This document shows, in pieces, positions 26,752 to 35,047 of a DNA stretch of 64,000 nt. The notes under the pieces were generated by a model, which worked only from the letters and a program-made list of their open reading frames with translations, had not been told where the DNA came from and made no database searches. How positions within the stretch are numbered: position 1 is the stretch's first letter; every line of letters starts with the position of its first letter. The stretch is from Polyangia bacterium (GTDB lineage Bacteria; Myxococcota_A; Polyangia; Fen-1088): NCBI GenBank assembly GCA_036268875.1, contig DATATI010000082.1, forward strand, positions 1-64,000. The letters run 5' to 3'. The position numbers and the translations under genes were made by a program.

Positions 26752-27858
26752 ATGTGGCGCTCGTTCCTCGCGGTGTTCCGCAAGGAGTTCCTTCACATCT
26801 TTCGCGACGCGGGGACGTTGCGGCTGGCGCTGATGCTGCCGGTCATGCAGCTGGTGCTGTTCGGCTTTATCGATCAGACCGTCCACGACCTGCCGACGTC
26901 GGTTGTCGACCAAGATCAGTCCATCGAAAGTCGGCTGTTCCAGGATCAACTGAGAGCCACCAGGACCTTCAAGATTCTCGACGTCACCACCGATCCGGAA
27001 CACGCGCGTCAGCAGATCCGTTCTGGACGAGCGCGCGTCGCGGTGGTCATTCCGCCGCGATTTCACGACCACCGCATCCGCGGAACGTCCGCCCAGGTGC
27101 TGGTGCTCATCGACGGCTCTGATTCAACCGCCAGCGCGCAAGCTCTGGCCAGCATCAATGGCCTCGTGGCCAGCGACAACCAGCCGCGCCTGGAGACCAT
27201 CCTGCCCGGCCACGGCGCCATCGCCGCCCAGCCCATCGTTCTTTTCAATCCCGAGGGCCGGACGGCCAACTACATCATTCCGGGACTGGTCGCCGTGTTG
27301 CTTCAACTGCTGGGCATCGTCCTGTCCGCGGGAGCCATCGTGCGGGAGCGCGAAAGAGGGACCTTTGAACAACTGCTGGTCACGCCCATCGATCCGCTGG
27401 GCCTGATGCTGGGCAAGCTTTGCCCTTACCTGGTCCTCAGCTTGGTCGAGATGACCCTGATTCTGATCGCGATGCGCTTCGGGTTCGGTGTGCCCATCCG
27501 GGGCAGCGTTTTCGTACTTTACGGCATCGCGCTTTTCTATCTGAGCGCCTTGCTGTCATTGGGGCTGCTGATCTCCACGCGCGCCCGAACCCAGATGGAG
27601 GCGCAACAGATGGGGCAGCTTTTGTTTTTGCCCGGCGTCTTTCTGTCGGGCTACATCTTCCCGTTCGAGGGAATGCCCGTCGTGTTGCGCGGCATCGGGC
27701 TGCTTTTCCCGGTGACGCACATGATCGCCGTCATGCGCGGCGTGGTTCTTCGTAACGCCAGCGTCGTCGATCTTTGGCCGCACATCGCTGCGTTGCTGGC
27801 CATGAGCATCGTCCTGGTCTGGCTAGGCGCCCGAAGCATCCGAAAAGTTGTCGCCTGA
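26752..27858 (+). CDS. ABC-2 type permease
   Basis: This 368-residue permease has one N-terminal span, a large periplasmic loop (about 45-170) and five C-terminal spans. Signature segments include IIPGLVAVLLQLLG, RERERGTFEQLLVTPI and the FLPGVFLSGYIFPFEGMP motif of YhhJ/YbhR-type exporters. It completes an adaptor-ATPase-permease exporter whose location beside lipid-synthesis genes suggests a lipid or hydrophobic substrate (inference). Confidence 0.92.
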   Translation: MWRSFLAVFRKEFLHIFRDAGTLRLALMLPVMQLVLFGFIDQTVHDLPTSVVDQDQSIESRLFQDQLRATRTFKILDVTTDPEHARQQIRSGRARVAVVIPPRFHDHRIRGTSAQVLVLIDGSDSTASAQALASINGLVASDNQPRLETILPGHGAIAAQPIVLFNPEGRTANYIIPGLVAVLLQLLGIVLSAGAIVRERERGTFEQLLVTPIDPLGLMLGKLCPYLVLSLVEMTLILIAMRFGFGVPIRGSVFVLYGIALFYLSALLSLGLLISTRARTQMEAQQMGQLLFLPGVFLSGYIFPFEGMPVVLRGIGLLFPVTHMIAVMRGVVLRNASVVDLWPHIAALLAMSIVLVWLGARSIRKVVA

Positions 27859-27888
27859 CCGGCCGTTCGCCGACCGGCTACCAGAGGC

Positions 27889-29100
27889 TCATACTTTTTC
27901 TGGATCGCGCTGCGGTGACGAGGTGGCGGCAATCGGATCGGAAGACGTCCGGCCAGTACTTATCTGGGCCCGGTCCCTCACCGATGCTCTGGCGACCAAG
28001 TCGGCTTTGAAGATCTGCTGGGTGGCTGGCAAATGCGGACTGGCCAGGCGCGCCTGCATCCGCCCGAGAGCTGCCTCGACAATCTCGTCAAGCGGCTGGT
28101 GCATGGAGGTGAGTGGCGGTGCGGCCAGCGCATCGAGCGAAAGGCCATCAATTCCGACCACCGAGATGTCGTCGGGCACGTGCACGCCGATTCCATGAAG
28201 ACCGGCGATGAGAGCGAAAGCAACGATGTCATTCATCGCCACGATTGCGGTGGGGCGGTTTCGACGGCCGATCAACTTGAGGGCAACCTGACGGCCAGAG
28301 GCAGACAGCGCCGTGTCGGCGTGCTTGTTGGCGGCCGCCAGCTCGAGCACGACCGCGTTGTCTTCTTGCCCAGCCTCTCTCATCGCGGACAGATATCCAT
28401 CGCGGCGATCGCTGCGCGTCAGGCAGTTCATCGGCCTGGTCATGATTGGCTGGGTGGCATAAGCGATCGCGGTGTGACCGTTTTCAATCAGATGCCGGGT
28501 CGCGGTCTGGGCGGCGTGGAAATTGTCGATACACACCGTGTCCATTGCCAGCCCAAGGTGAGAAGACGCGTGACGATCAAAACTGAGGAGGCACAGACCA
28601 CGCTCTATCCAGGCCTGGAGGTCTGCTTCTTCGGCGACCGATGACGCCAGCGCCACACAACGGACACCGTCCGCGATAAATTCTTCCACCAGGCCATGCT
28701 CCGTCGCCGGATCGCTGTTGGTGTTTCGCAGCAACAAGCTGAAGCCACGCTGGCGGGTCGCCTGGTCCAGGGCCCGGGCCAGGGAGGCGTAAAATGGATT
28801 GGCGATCGAAGGCACCAATAGTCCCACGACCGTTGGCCGGGTGCGACCAGATCGCAAAAGGCGGGCGGCGGTGTTGGGTCGATAGTTGAGCAAGCGAATT
28901 GATTCGGCGACGCGCTCAAAAGTCTCCGGACTGACCTTCTCGGAAAGGCCATTCGCCACGTTTGATACGGTGCTGCGCGAGACCCGCGCATGGTTTGCCA
29001 CCTGGCGGAGGGTCGCCGGCAGCTCACCGGAGCCAATCCCAGCATCACGACCACGCGCTGCCGATCCCGGCAATGACTTTGTCGTCCTCTTTTTCGCCAT
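27889..29100 (-). CDS. LacI-family transcriptional regulator
   Basis: The gene encodes 403 residues. A helix-turn-helix with hinge follows a basic N-terminal extension (about 30-85: TLRQVANHARVSRSTVSNVANG, then LNYRPNTAARLLRSG), and a periplasmic-binding-protein-like effector domain comes next. The extension of about 30 residues before the HTH and a disordered C-terminal tail are longer than usual. The ligand is not predictable, and no sugar operon is adjacent. A near-perfect palindrome at 29119-29132 is a candidate autoregulatory operator. Confidence 0.9.
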   Translation of the reverse strand: MAKKRTTKSLPGSAARGRDAGIGSGELPATLRQVANHARVSRSTVSNVANGLSEKVSPETFERVAESIRLLNYRPNTAARLLRSGRTRPTVVGLLVPSIANPFYASLARALDQATRQRGFSLLLRNTNSDPATEHGLVEEFIADGVRCVALASSVAEEADLQAWIERGLCLLSFDRHASSHLGLAMDTVCIDNFHAAQTATRHLIENGHTAIAYATQPIMTRPMNCLTRSDRRDGYLSAMREAGQEDNAVVLELAAANKHADTALSASGRQVALKLIGRRNRPTAIVAMNDIVAFALIAGLHGIGVHVPDDISVVGIDGLSLDALAAPPLTSMHQPLDEIVEAALGRMQARLASPHLPATQQIFKADLVARASVRDRAQISTGRTSSDPIAATSSPQRDPEKV

Positions 29101-29118
29101 GGGGTTGCTTGAAACCGC

Positions 29119-29132
29119 CTGGAAATTCCCAG
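29119..29132. promoter_or_regulatory. Candidate LacI-type operator
   Basis: CTGGAAATTCCCAG is a 14-base palindrome with one mismatched pair, 19 bases upstream of the LacI gene start. Even-length palindromes of this size are typical LacI-family operators. Confidence 0.35.
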
Positions 29133-29345
29133 AGTCAATTGAATCAACTACAGAAAATCGATTTGGTAATTGCGCCACCAGTAGAAACCATTCCTTCGAA
29201 TTCGGTCAAGGGCAAACCACCTAAGAACGCTCGTTTATCGTTCCGGCGCAAATGCTCCAGGTTGGACCAGTGATTTCCGGCCTCCCTGCAGTCTTTCCAA
29301 AAGTGGCGGCGTTGCGATCACAGTCGACCCCAATTTATCAACGGA

Positions 29346-29541
29346 GGGCTCGGCGAACTCATTGCCCCGGCTCACTCCTCCACCCGCGGCTATCGTTTTG
29401 CGCTTGCAAGCCGGGTCTCCGCGCTTTTTCGGAAAAGGCGTTCCAGCGCCAACTTGAATAGAGGCTTCAATGGGGGCGACGGAGATCGCCCTCCGGTTGA
29501 GAAGCCCGCCTAGCCGTGCAGCAGCGCGGGCCCCTTTTTTT
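29346..29541 (+). ncRNA. Candidate structured RNA with intrinsic terminator
   Basis: GGCTTC (29463-29468) pairs with GAAGCC (29501-29506) around an inner hairpin GGGGGCGA/TCGCCCTC (29472-29479 with 29486-29493). GCCCGC (29504-29509) pairs with GCGGGC (29526-29531), followed by seven T (29535-29541). The outer stem and the terminator stem share 29504-29506 and cannot form together. A weak sigma-70-like pair TTGCGA/TTTATC (29312/29334) suggests a start near 29346. It could be an sRNA or an attenuator. Confidence 0.35.
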
Positions 29542-29702
29542 GGCGCTGCTTCGCGGCGTATGGCCTCCACCGTTCGCTGTCGTTCAAGGCCCGTGCGCCT
29601 GTAATCGGCCGGGCAACGATCTGTAGACCGGCCGGCAACAGCTGACCGCCGCTTGCCTGCAGAATCGCCCGCGAACTCAATACTTCGGCGATAAAAAATT
29701 GT

Positions 29703-29718
29703 AGGCACAGTTACTGCT
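29703..29718 (+). promoter_or_regulatory. Sigma-54 promoter of the riboswitch transcript
   Basis: The sequence AGGCACAGTTACTGCT has GGCAC and TGCT at exact -24/-12 spacing. The predicted start near 29730 lies just upstream of the GEMM riboswitch. Confidence 0.52.
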
Positions 29719-29747
29719 TTAGTGTGCTTCGAATAACAAATAGGAGC

Positions 29748-29826
29748 TCTCGAAACCGCAAACCCCGGGCGACCGGGGGACGCAAAGCCCACGGAACTCT
29801 TCGAGTTGGCCGGGTTGCCGAAGGAG
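29748..29826 (+). promoter_or_regulatory. Cyclic di-GMP-I (GEMM) riboswitch
   Basis: The element has the class I core: GCAAACC (29758-29764), a hairpin CCCCGG-GCGA-CCGGGG with a GNRA tetraloop (29763-29778), the invariant GGGACGCAAAGCC (about 29776-29788), a second hairpin AACTC/GAGTT and the closing GGCCGGGTTGCCGAAGG. The ribosome site AAGGAG (29821-29826) abuts the 3' end, and the ATG follows at 29833, so control of translation through the terminal stem is likely. Confidence 0.88.
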
Positions 29827-29832
29827 ATCGCA

Positions 29833-31422
29833 ATGAAGACCGAATTGACTCAGCGGGTAGGATTGATCGGAACGGCGCTAGGGCTGGCCGCAATCCTCGG
29901 ATGCAGTCCGCCGGATGCGGACGCCACCGGTACTGAGGCGGCCGCGGACGCGCTCAGCACGACAAACGGCCTGGCGGACATCAACGGCCTCACGTCGTAC
30001 AACGGGCTGATGTCGTACAACGGCTTGTCGGCATACAACGGCCTGACTTCGTACAACGGCCTGCCGTCGACCTCGGGCCCGATGACCACCGCCGATGGCC
30101 GCCAGACCATCAGCTACCTCGTACGTTGCGCGCTGGCCTCGGGCGACACGCTGGTCAAGCAGGATCAGTTTGGCAACTCCTACACCTTCGCCGGTGGATT
30201 CGGCCTGGCGCCGCAATACAAGAATGGCGCCTGCGACACTGACTGCCAGGAGATGATCTCGTCGTGCATGCTGGCGCACATCAACACGTCAGGAACGCAC
30301 ATCCCGCTGTGGATTGTGGGCCCCATGGCGGCGGTCGGCTGGGGCCAGTCGGCGTGGTACCCGACGCGCGAGGGCACCTTCTTCGGCAACATCTTCCAGC
30401 CCGATTCTTCGGGCAAGGTGCGCGCGCACTACTGCACAGCCTCCACGGTACTGAACGACACCGTTCCCGGTCGTTTGGGCGTCAATCAGAACGGCGCTCC
30501 TTACACCAATCCGTACGCCGGTTCTGGTTACTGCGACAGCTCGTGCACCATGGGCGGCGCAAGCGGCAAGATCGACGGCGCGGCTTCTTGCCCCGCTGAC
30601 GGCCGGACCTGGACTCACCCGCTGACGGTGTGGCGCGGCCAGACCTTTCAGGCCGAGACCGGCACGCTGTCTGGTGCCGCCACCCCGGTCGCCTGCGCGA
30701 ACTGCTCTCAGGGTCGCCGCGTCGGATACATCAACAGCACCTCGGGCGTCGTCTTCAACAACGTCCGGGTGTCGACCTCGGGCTCGCAGAACATCGTCGT
30801 GTACTTCACCAACGGCGACACGAAGGCGCGCAACTTCAACATCTCCGTCAATGGCGGCGCCGCGCAACGCCTCTCGTTCCCGGTGGTCTCTGCCGGCAAC
30901 TGGACCGTCGTCAGCAATCAGACCATCGCGCTGAGCGGCTTCGTCACCGGCAGCACCAACAACGTCAAGTTCCTGGCCGACGGCAGCAACGCGGCGCCGG
31001 ATCTGGATTGGATTGAAGTCATGCCGAGCGGCGGATTCACCGTCGAGGCGGAAACGGGTTTGCTGACCGGCACCGCGCAGCTCACTGTTTGCCCGAGCTG
31101 CTCGTACGCCTGGCGCGTCGGCTACTTCGGCCCGAACTCCAGCATGACCCTCAAGAACATCAACACCAGCACCAGCGGCACGCACGCGGTCACCGTGTAC
31201 TACACCAGCGGCGACACGGTCAGCCGGTCAATCTCGGCCTCGGTCAACGGCGGCGCGACTCAGCTGTTCTCGGGCGTCTTCCCGCCCACCGGTAGCTGGG
31301 ACGGCGTCAAGTCGGCGACGTTCTCGCTGGGCGGCTTCACCGCCGGTTCGAACAACACCATCAAGTTCTCGACCGACGGCTCGCACTCGGCGCCCGACAT
31401 CGACTTCGTTCAGGTCAACTAG
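29833..31422 (+). CDS. Secreted lipoprotein with NGL repeats and two CBM6-like domains
   Basis: The gene encodes 529 residues with a lipobox ILGC (Cys24) and then six NGLxxY-type hexapeptide repeats at residues 45-80. A Cys-rich domain (85-280) follows, and two homologous jelly-roll domains (about 285-403 and 407-529) share AETG.L.G, RVGY, SVNGG and APD(L/I)D. These resemble carbohydrate-binding modules of the CBM6/CBM35 type. The Cys-rich domain is found in myxobacterial surface proteins but I cannot name it. C-di-GMP control implies a role in adhesion, matrix or motility-to-sessile switching (inference). The ATG at 29833 is fixed by AAGGAG; a frame-open ATG at 29806 lies inside the riboswitch. 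Confidence 0.85.
   Translation: MKTELTQRVGLIGTALGLAAILGCSPPDADATGTEAAADALSTTNGLADINGLTSYNGLMSYNGLSAYNGLTSYNGLPSTSGPMTTADGRQTISYLVRCALASGDTLVKQDQFGNSYTFAGGFGLAPQYKNGACDTDCQEMISSCMLAHINTSGTHIPLWIVGPMAAVGWGQSAWYPTREGTFFGNIFQPDSSGKVRAHYCTASTVLNDTVPGRLGVNQNGAPYTNPYAGSGYCDSSCTMGGASGKIDGAASCPADGRTWTHPLTVWRGQTFQAETGTLSGAATPVACANCSQGRRVGYINSTSGVVFNNVRVSTSGSQNIVVYFTNGDTKARNFNISVNGGAAQRLSFPVVSAGNWTVVSNQTIALSGFVTGSTNNVKFLADGSNAAPDLDWIEVMPSGGFTVEAETGLLTGTAQLTVCPSCSYAWRVGYFGPNSSMTLKNINTSTSGTHAVTVYYTSGDTVSRSISASVNGGATQLFSGVFPPTGSWDGVKSATFSLGGFTAGSNNTIKFSTDGSHSAPDIDFVQVN
29965..30072 (+). repeat. Six tandem NGL hexapeptide repeats
   Basis: The DNA encodes NGLADI, NGLTSY, NGLMSY, NGLSAY, NGLTSY and NGLPST in an exact 18-base period. 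It probably forms an exposed spacer or a sorting region between the lipid anchor and the folded domains. Confidence 0.85.
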
Positions 31423-31448
31423 CGCGAAGCAGCCAACGCTAGCCACTC

Positions 31449-31491
31449 GGGCTCTCCCGGCGACCATGGTCGCCCGGGAGAGCCCTTTTTT
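31449..31491 (+). terminator. Intrinsic terminator of the riboswitch gene
   Basis: A perfect 12-base stem GGGCTCTCCCGG/CCGGGAGAGCCC, extended by CGACC/GGTCG, is followed by six T. It starts 27 bases after the stop codon. Confidence 0.92.
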
Positions 31492-31648
31492 CGTTTTGTA
31501 GGTTCCCCCAGGCGGGGCCGAGGCGATCGGCCCAGGGCGTCTCGCGCGTGCCGGTTTGCCGGTTGTTGTGTCGCCCGTCCCAGTGCTTGGTCTTGACACT
31601 GGCCTCGATCCTCTTGCATCCGACCCTGCTCCAGTCCAAAAAGGAGCC

Positions 31649-31942
31649 GTGGAGACAAACGAGATCGGCTTCCGCACCGTCTTCGCCTCCGCCTATGTGG
31701 CCGCCCGCCACTCCGTGTACCTCGCTCTGGTGGCGTCCGATCCCATCGAGATCGCACGGGCTGTGCACCTGCACCACCGCCTCCAACTCCGCTACCGGAC
31801 GGAGCTGACCGAGGCCGCGCGATTCGTCCGCGACACCGACCTCCTGACGGCGGTGCAGGCCGAGATAGCGGCGGTCGAGAAAGAGGCGGACGATCTTCGC
31901 AGCGCGCTCAAGGGATCGGGCGACCTCGGGTCCTGGGCGTAG
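31649..31942 (+). CDS. Small hypothetical helical protein
   Basis: The 97-residue product begins at a GTG that follows AAAAGGAG closely. The frame extends to an ATG at 31556 but codons there look non-coding. The sequence is helical with Arg/Glu/Asp pairs (YRTELTEAARFVRDTDLL, AEIAAVEKEADDL) and may be a coiled coil. No family was recognised. Confidence 0.45.
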   Translation: METNEIGFRTVFASAYVAARHSVYLALVASDPIEIARAVHLHHRLQLRYRTELTEAARFVRDTDLLTAVQAEIAAVEKEADDLRSALKGSGDLGSWA

Positions 31943-32010
31943 CCGTCTCCTGACCGATCGGAGGATCACCCGATTGCCTCGCCCCTGGTGCGGCACTAAT
32001 AGCCCGGTTC

Positions 32011-32226
32011 ATGATTGGATCGATCGGGCTCGGGCAGGAAGCTTCGTACGGCGTCATTCACCATTCGAAGCGCATCCCGGTCGCCGTAACCGCTTGCGGT
32101 CTGACGGCGCGCGATCCGGAAACGGGCATGCGGAACATCTGCCCAAGCTCGCCGAGATGGGAGAATGTGAGCTGTCCGAAGTGTATCGCCGCGCTGGGGT
32201 TCCGTTTCCTGCGCGGTCGATTTTGA
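32011..32226 (+). CDS. Small putative zinc-binding protein
   Basis: The 71-residue product contains IHHSKRIPVAVTACG and WENVSCPKCIAALGF. A His followed by CG and then CPxC resembles small zinc-finger-like proteins of the form H...CG...C..C. No ribosome site is obvious. Composition fits its neighbours, but evidence of expression is lacking. Confidence 0.45.
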   Translation: MIGSIGLGQEASYGVIHHSKRIPVAVTACGLTARDPETGMRNICPSSPRWENVSCPKCIAALGFRFLRGRF

Positions 32227-32241
32227 TGACGGCAAGGGGAG

Positions 32242-33675
32242 TCAATCGCCCTCTCCCAAGGCGTGCCGCAACTGAACCCGGGCCTCCGCCACCGCCAGGC
32301 GAGCCTGGACCATTTGAAAGCGGGCATTCACGTCGCCCAGCAAGGCATCGTAAAGCTCGATGATGTTGCCGACGCCTGATTGATAGCGGCCTTCGGCCAG
32401 ACTGCGCTGACGAGCGGCTGCTTCCGTCAAGGTTTGGGTCAGACGCAGCTCGTCGCGCGCCGCCGAAAAGGCGCTGCGGGCGTCGGCGGCTTCCCGGCGG
32501 ATGGCCGCGCGCTGGGCTCGCTCCTGTGCCTCCACCACCAGCAGGTTGGCTTCTGCCTCGCGTATTTGTCCGTGCACAAGCCATGGGCTCATCCCGCCCG
32601 GAGCGAACCCCAGCGCCACTGTCACTGTCAAATTGCCGGTCAGTGAGGACCACGCCGACCCCCCCCACACTGGATCGATGTTCAACGTGAGCTGGGGGAA
32701 ATAGCCGGCGCGCGCCGCCGCCGTTTGCGCAGCCAATCCGTTTTGTTGCAGACGCAATTGCACCAACTCGGTCCGATGGGAAAAGGCATCGTCTTCCAGC
32801 GCGCCAAACCGGGCCCGCACCAGGTTGTCGTCCGCCGGTTGCCAGTCGAATGTCGCCGGGTCGGCGACCAGTCGCCAGTCGTGCGGGCGATCGTCACCCA
32901 GCGCCACCTGCAGCTGATCGCGCACCATCTGACGCGTGCTGCGCGCCCGCGAAAGCGCGATGGCGGCCGACGCTTCGGCTGATTCGGCGGTGGCCACGTC
33001 GATACCGGTGCGCAGCCCACTGTCGTGCAGCCCGCGGGTCTGCGCCAGATGCGCCTGATAGGTCTTGACGGCGTCCTCCGCCACGGCGACTTGCTGATCG
33101 GCGGCCAGCGCGCCGAAGAAGGCCAGCGCAACTTGCAAGGCCACGTCACGCTCGGCAGTCGTCACGCCCACGTCGGCCGCGGCCAGAAAATTGCGCGCCC
33201 CGCGATAGCCGTTGATCGAATGGCCCCAGTCCCATGCCGTCCACGAAAGGCCGATGTCGGCCATCCAGAAGTTCTGCAATGCCCACGACGTCGGCGCCGG
33301 CGCGATCACCGCGCAGTCGCCGACGCCGGGCGTCCGGCAGGTGATGGTGGTTGGCATCCCGGCGCTGTCGACGACCGTGTCGCTGCCTGTCGACGACAGC
33401 AGGGCGCGCGTTTGCGCCGGTGTCGCCACCAGATTGGGCGTCGTCGGCTGATAAGCCACGCCACCGGTCAGAAACGGCAACAGCCGCGCCAGCGCCTGCT
33501 GGCGACGGCCTTCAGCGGCCGCCGCTTGCGCGCGCTCGGAATCGACAGCCGGATGATGGGCGCGGGCCATGCGAATGGCGTCGTCCAAGGTCAAGGTGGG
33601 CTCGGCGCGGGCCACGCCTGCGATCGCCAGCAACACGACCGCGCCACCAACCGACGCTTGTGCCCCGGCGATCAA
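32242..33675 (-). CDS. TolC-family outer-membrane efflux channel
   Basis: This 477-residue protein has a signal peptide (to about residue 23, ARA-EPT) and two outer-membrane-efflux repeats rich in long helices (ALRDAxS-like N-terminal LTLDDAIRMARAHHPAV). The C-terminal copy has DAxxARFQMVQARLAVAEARVQL. I chose the TTG at 33675 because AGAGGTGA precedes it and the signal sequence starts there. The ATG at 33831 would overlap the adaptor gene by 150 bases. It is the last gene of the tripartite pump operon. Confidence 0.88.
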   Translation of the reverse strand: MIAGAQASVGGAVVLLAIAGVARAEPTLTLDDAIRMARAHHPAVDSERAQAAAAEGRRQQALARLLPFLTGGVAYQPTTPNLVATPAQTRALLSSTGSDTVVDSAGMPTTITCRTPGVGDCAVIAPAPTSWALQNFWMADIGLSWTAWDWGHSINGYRGARNFLAAADVGVTTAERDVALQVALAFFGALAADQQVAVAEDAVKTYQAHLAQTRGLHDSGLRTGIDVATAESAEASAAIALSRARSTRQMVRDQLQVALGDDRPHDWRLVADPATFDWQPADDNLVRARFGALEDDAFSHRTELVQLRLQQNGLAAQTAAARAGYFPQLTLNIDPVWGGSAWSSLTGNLTVTVALGFAPGGMSPWLVHGQIREAEANLLVVEAQERAQRAAIRREAADARSAFSAARDELRLTQTLTEAAARQRSLAEGRYQSGVGNIIELYDALLGDVNARFQMVQARLAVAEARVQLRHALGEGD

Positions 33676-33679
33676 GGCG

Positions 33680-35047
33680 TCACCTCTCGGTCGGGCGGCC
33701 GCCGTCGCTGTTCCCGCCACCGTCGAGGTTCTTGTTCCCGGCCGCGCGCCCGCCGGCGTCGGTCTGCTGGCCCGCTTCGCTGGCAGGATTTTCTTTTTTC
33801 TCGATCGGTTGCACCAACGCCCCATCCGCAATCTCGGACGGCAGGGCCAAGGCGACGCGGTCCCCGGGCTTTATCCCCTGGATGATCTGAATGGTCTTAC
33901 CGTCGTCCAATCCGGGACGCACTGGTTGAAAGTGTACGCGCGACTGGCGAATGACCGCCACCACCGGCTTTTCGTCGCGCCAGATCAGCGCCGACGACGA
34001 AATCAACGGCAGCGCCGGCACTTGCAAGCGCAAGGTCGCGTGAACGAACGTTCCCGGAAAAAACCGGTGTTCATTGTCCAGCCAGATCTCGCACAGCATG
34101 GTGCGGGTGCGCGGATCCAGTGCGTCGGCGCAGCGGCTGATCGACGCGTTGATGGTGAGATCCGGCTGCTGATCCACGGTGATGCGCACCGGATCGCCGA
34201 CGTGAACCAGCGGGGCGGCGTCTTGCTGGACAAACACCAGCACCCGCAACCGCCGCAGGTCGGCGAGGTCCACCAGCGGAACCGCAACTTGGGTCGAGCC
34301 CGCCGCCGCCGGCACCAGCGCCCCCGGATCAACATAGCGCGCGGTCACCACACCGGCGAAAGGCGCGCGCAGTGTCTTGTAATCCTGCATGGCGCGCATC
34401 TGCTGGAAGGTGGCCCGGGCGACGTCGTACTGGGCGCGGGCATTTTCAAAGTCCTGCGCCGACACAAAGTCCTTCTTCACCAGCTGGTGATAGCGTTCGA
34501 ACGTGTGGCGTTTGGCCAAAAGGTCGGCCGCGGCGGCTGCCACTTGCTGGTCCAGTTCGGGAGATTGAAGAACGCCCAGCAACTGACCCTTTTGCACCTG
34601 GTCACCCTTGTCGACCAGGATCGACTTCACGTAACCAGACGTGCGCGCATAGACCGTCGATTGATAAAATCCGCGCACGTCGGCGGCCAACGTCAGTTCG
34701 CGGCGGTCGGGCTGCAGCCGCGCCTCGCTGACAAAAACCCGCGGACCGCGATCGGCGTCTTGCTGGCGCCGGGCCGCTTCGGCGCGCAAGTGGTGGTGAT
34801 GCCGCCACCACAACAAGGCGGCCAGCAGCGCCGCCAGTGCAATGGCCGCCCCGAACGCCCAGGCCAGCCGTTTGGCCGTGTGGCGTCCGACGGCGGGCTT
34901 GCGCGTGGGGGAACGATGCTGCGCCTCGGAACCAGCGCGCGCCGAGCTTGCCGGTCGCGCGGCTCCATTTGGTGGCTTGCCCGGCGATCGCCGCGCCGGC
35001 TTTTCATGCGACGGCGGGTCTTCGTGGCGCTCGCCGTCGCCGTTCAC
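33680..35047 (-). CDS. RND periplasmic adaptor protein
   Basis: The gene encodes 455 residues. A basic, Pro/Arg-rich cytoplasmic extension of about 60 residues precedes the membrane anchor (62-80), longer than usual. The barrel-sandwich halves are VYARTSGYVKSILVDKGDQVQKGQLLG and LRAPFAGVVTARYVDPGALV, flanking a helical hairpin, with beta-barrel and membrane-proximal domains after. The C-terminal tail is Gly/Asn-rich. Its start overlaps the pump gene stop (ATGA). Confidence 0.93.
   Translation of the reverse strand: MNGDGERHEDPPSHEKPARRSPGKPPNGAARPASSARAGSEAQHRSPTRKPAVGRHTAKRLAWAFGAAIALAALLAALLWWRHHHHLRAEAARRQQDADRGPRVFVSEARLQPDRRELTLAADVRGFYQSTVYARTSGYVKSILVDKGDQVQKGQLLGVLQSPELDQQVAAAAADLLAKRHTFERYHQLVKKDFVSAQDFENARAQYDVARATFQQMRAMQDYKTLRAPFAGVVTARYVDPGALVPAAAGSTQVAVPLVDLADLRRLRVLVFVQQDAAPLVHVGDPVRITVDQQPDLTINASISRCADALDPRTRTMLCEIWLDNEHRFFPGTFVHATLRLQVPALPLISSSALIWRDEKPVVAVIRQSRVHFQPVRPGLDDGKTIQIIQGIKPGDRVALALPSEIADGALVQPIEKKENPASEAGQQTDAGGRAAGNKNLDGGGNSDGGRPTER

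Noticed and set aside
29100-29131. Sigma-54-like GG/GC pair upstream of the LacI gene
   Set aside because: Only the GG and GC match; the remaining positions differ too much from the consensus.
29235-29792. 185-residue minus-strand frame over the LacI-riboswitch gap
   Set aside because: It runs through the riboswitch and terminator on the opposite strand and has no protein features.
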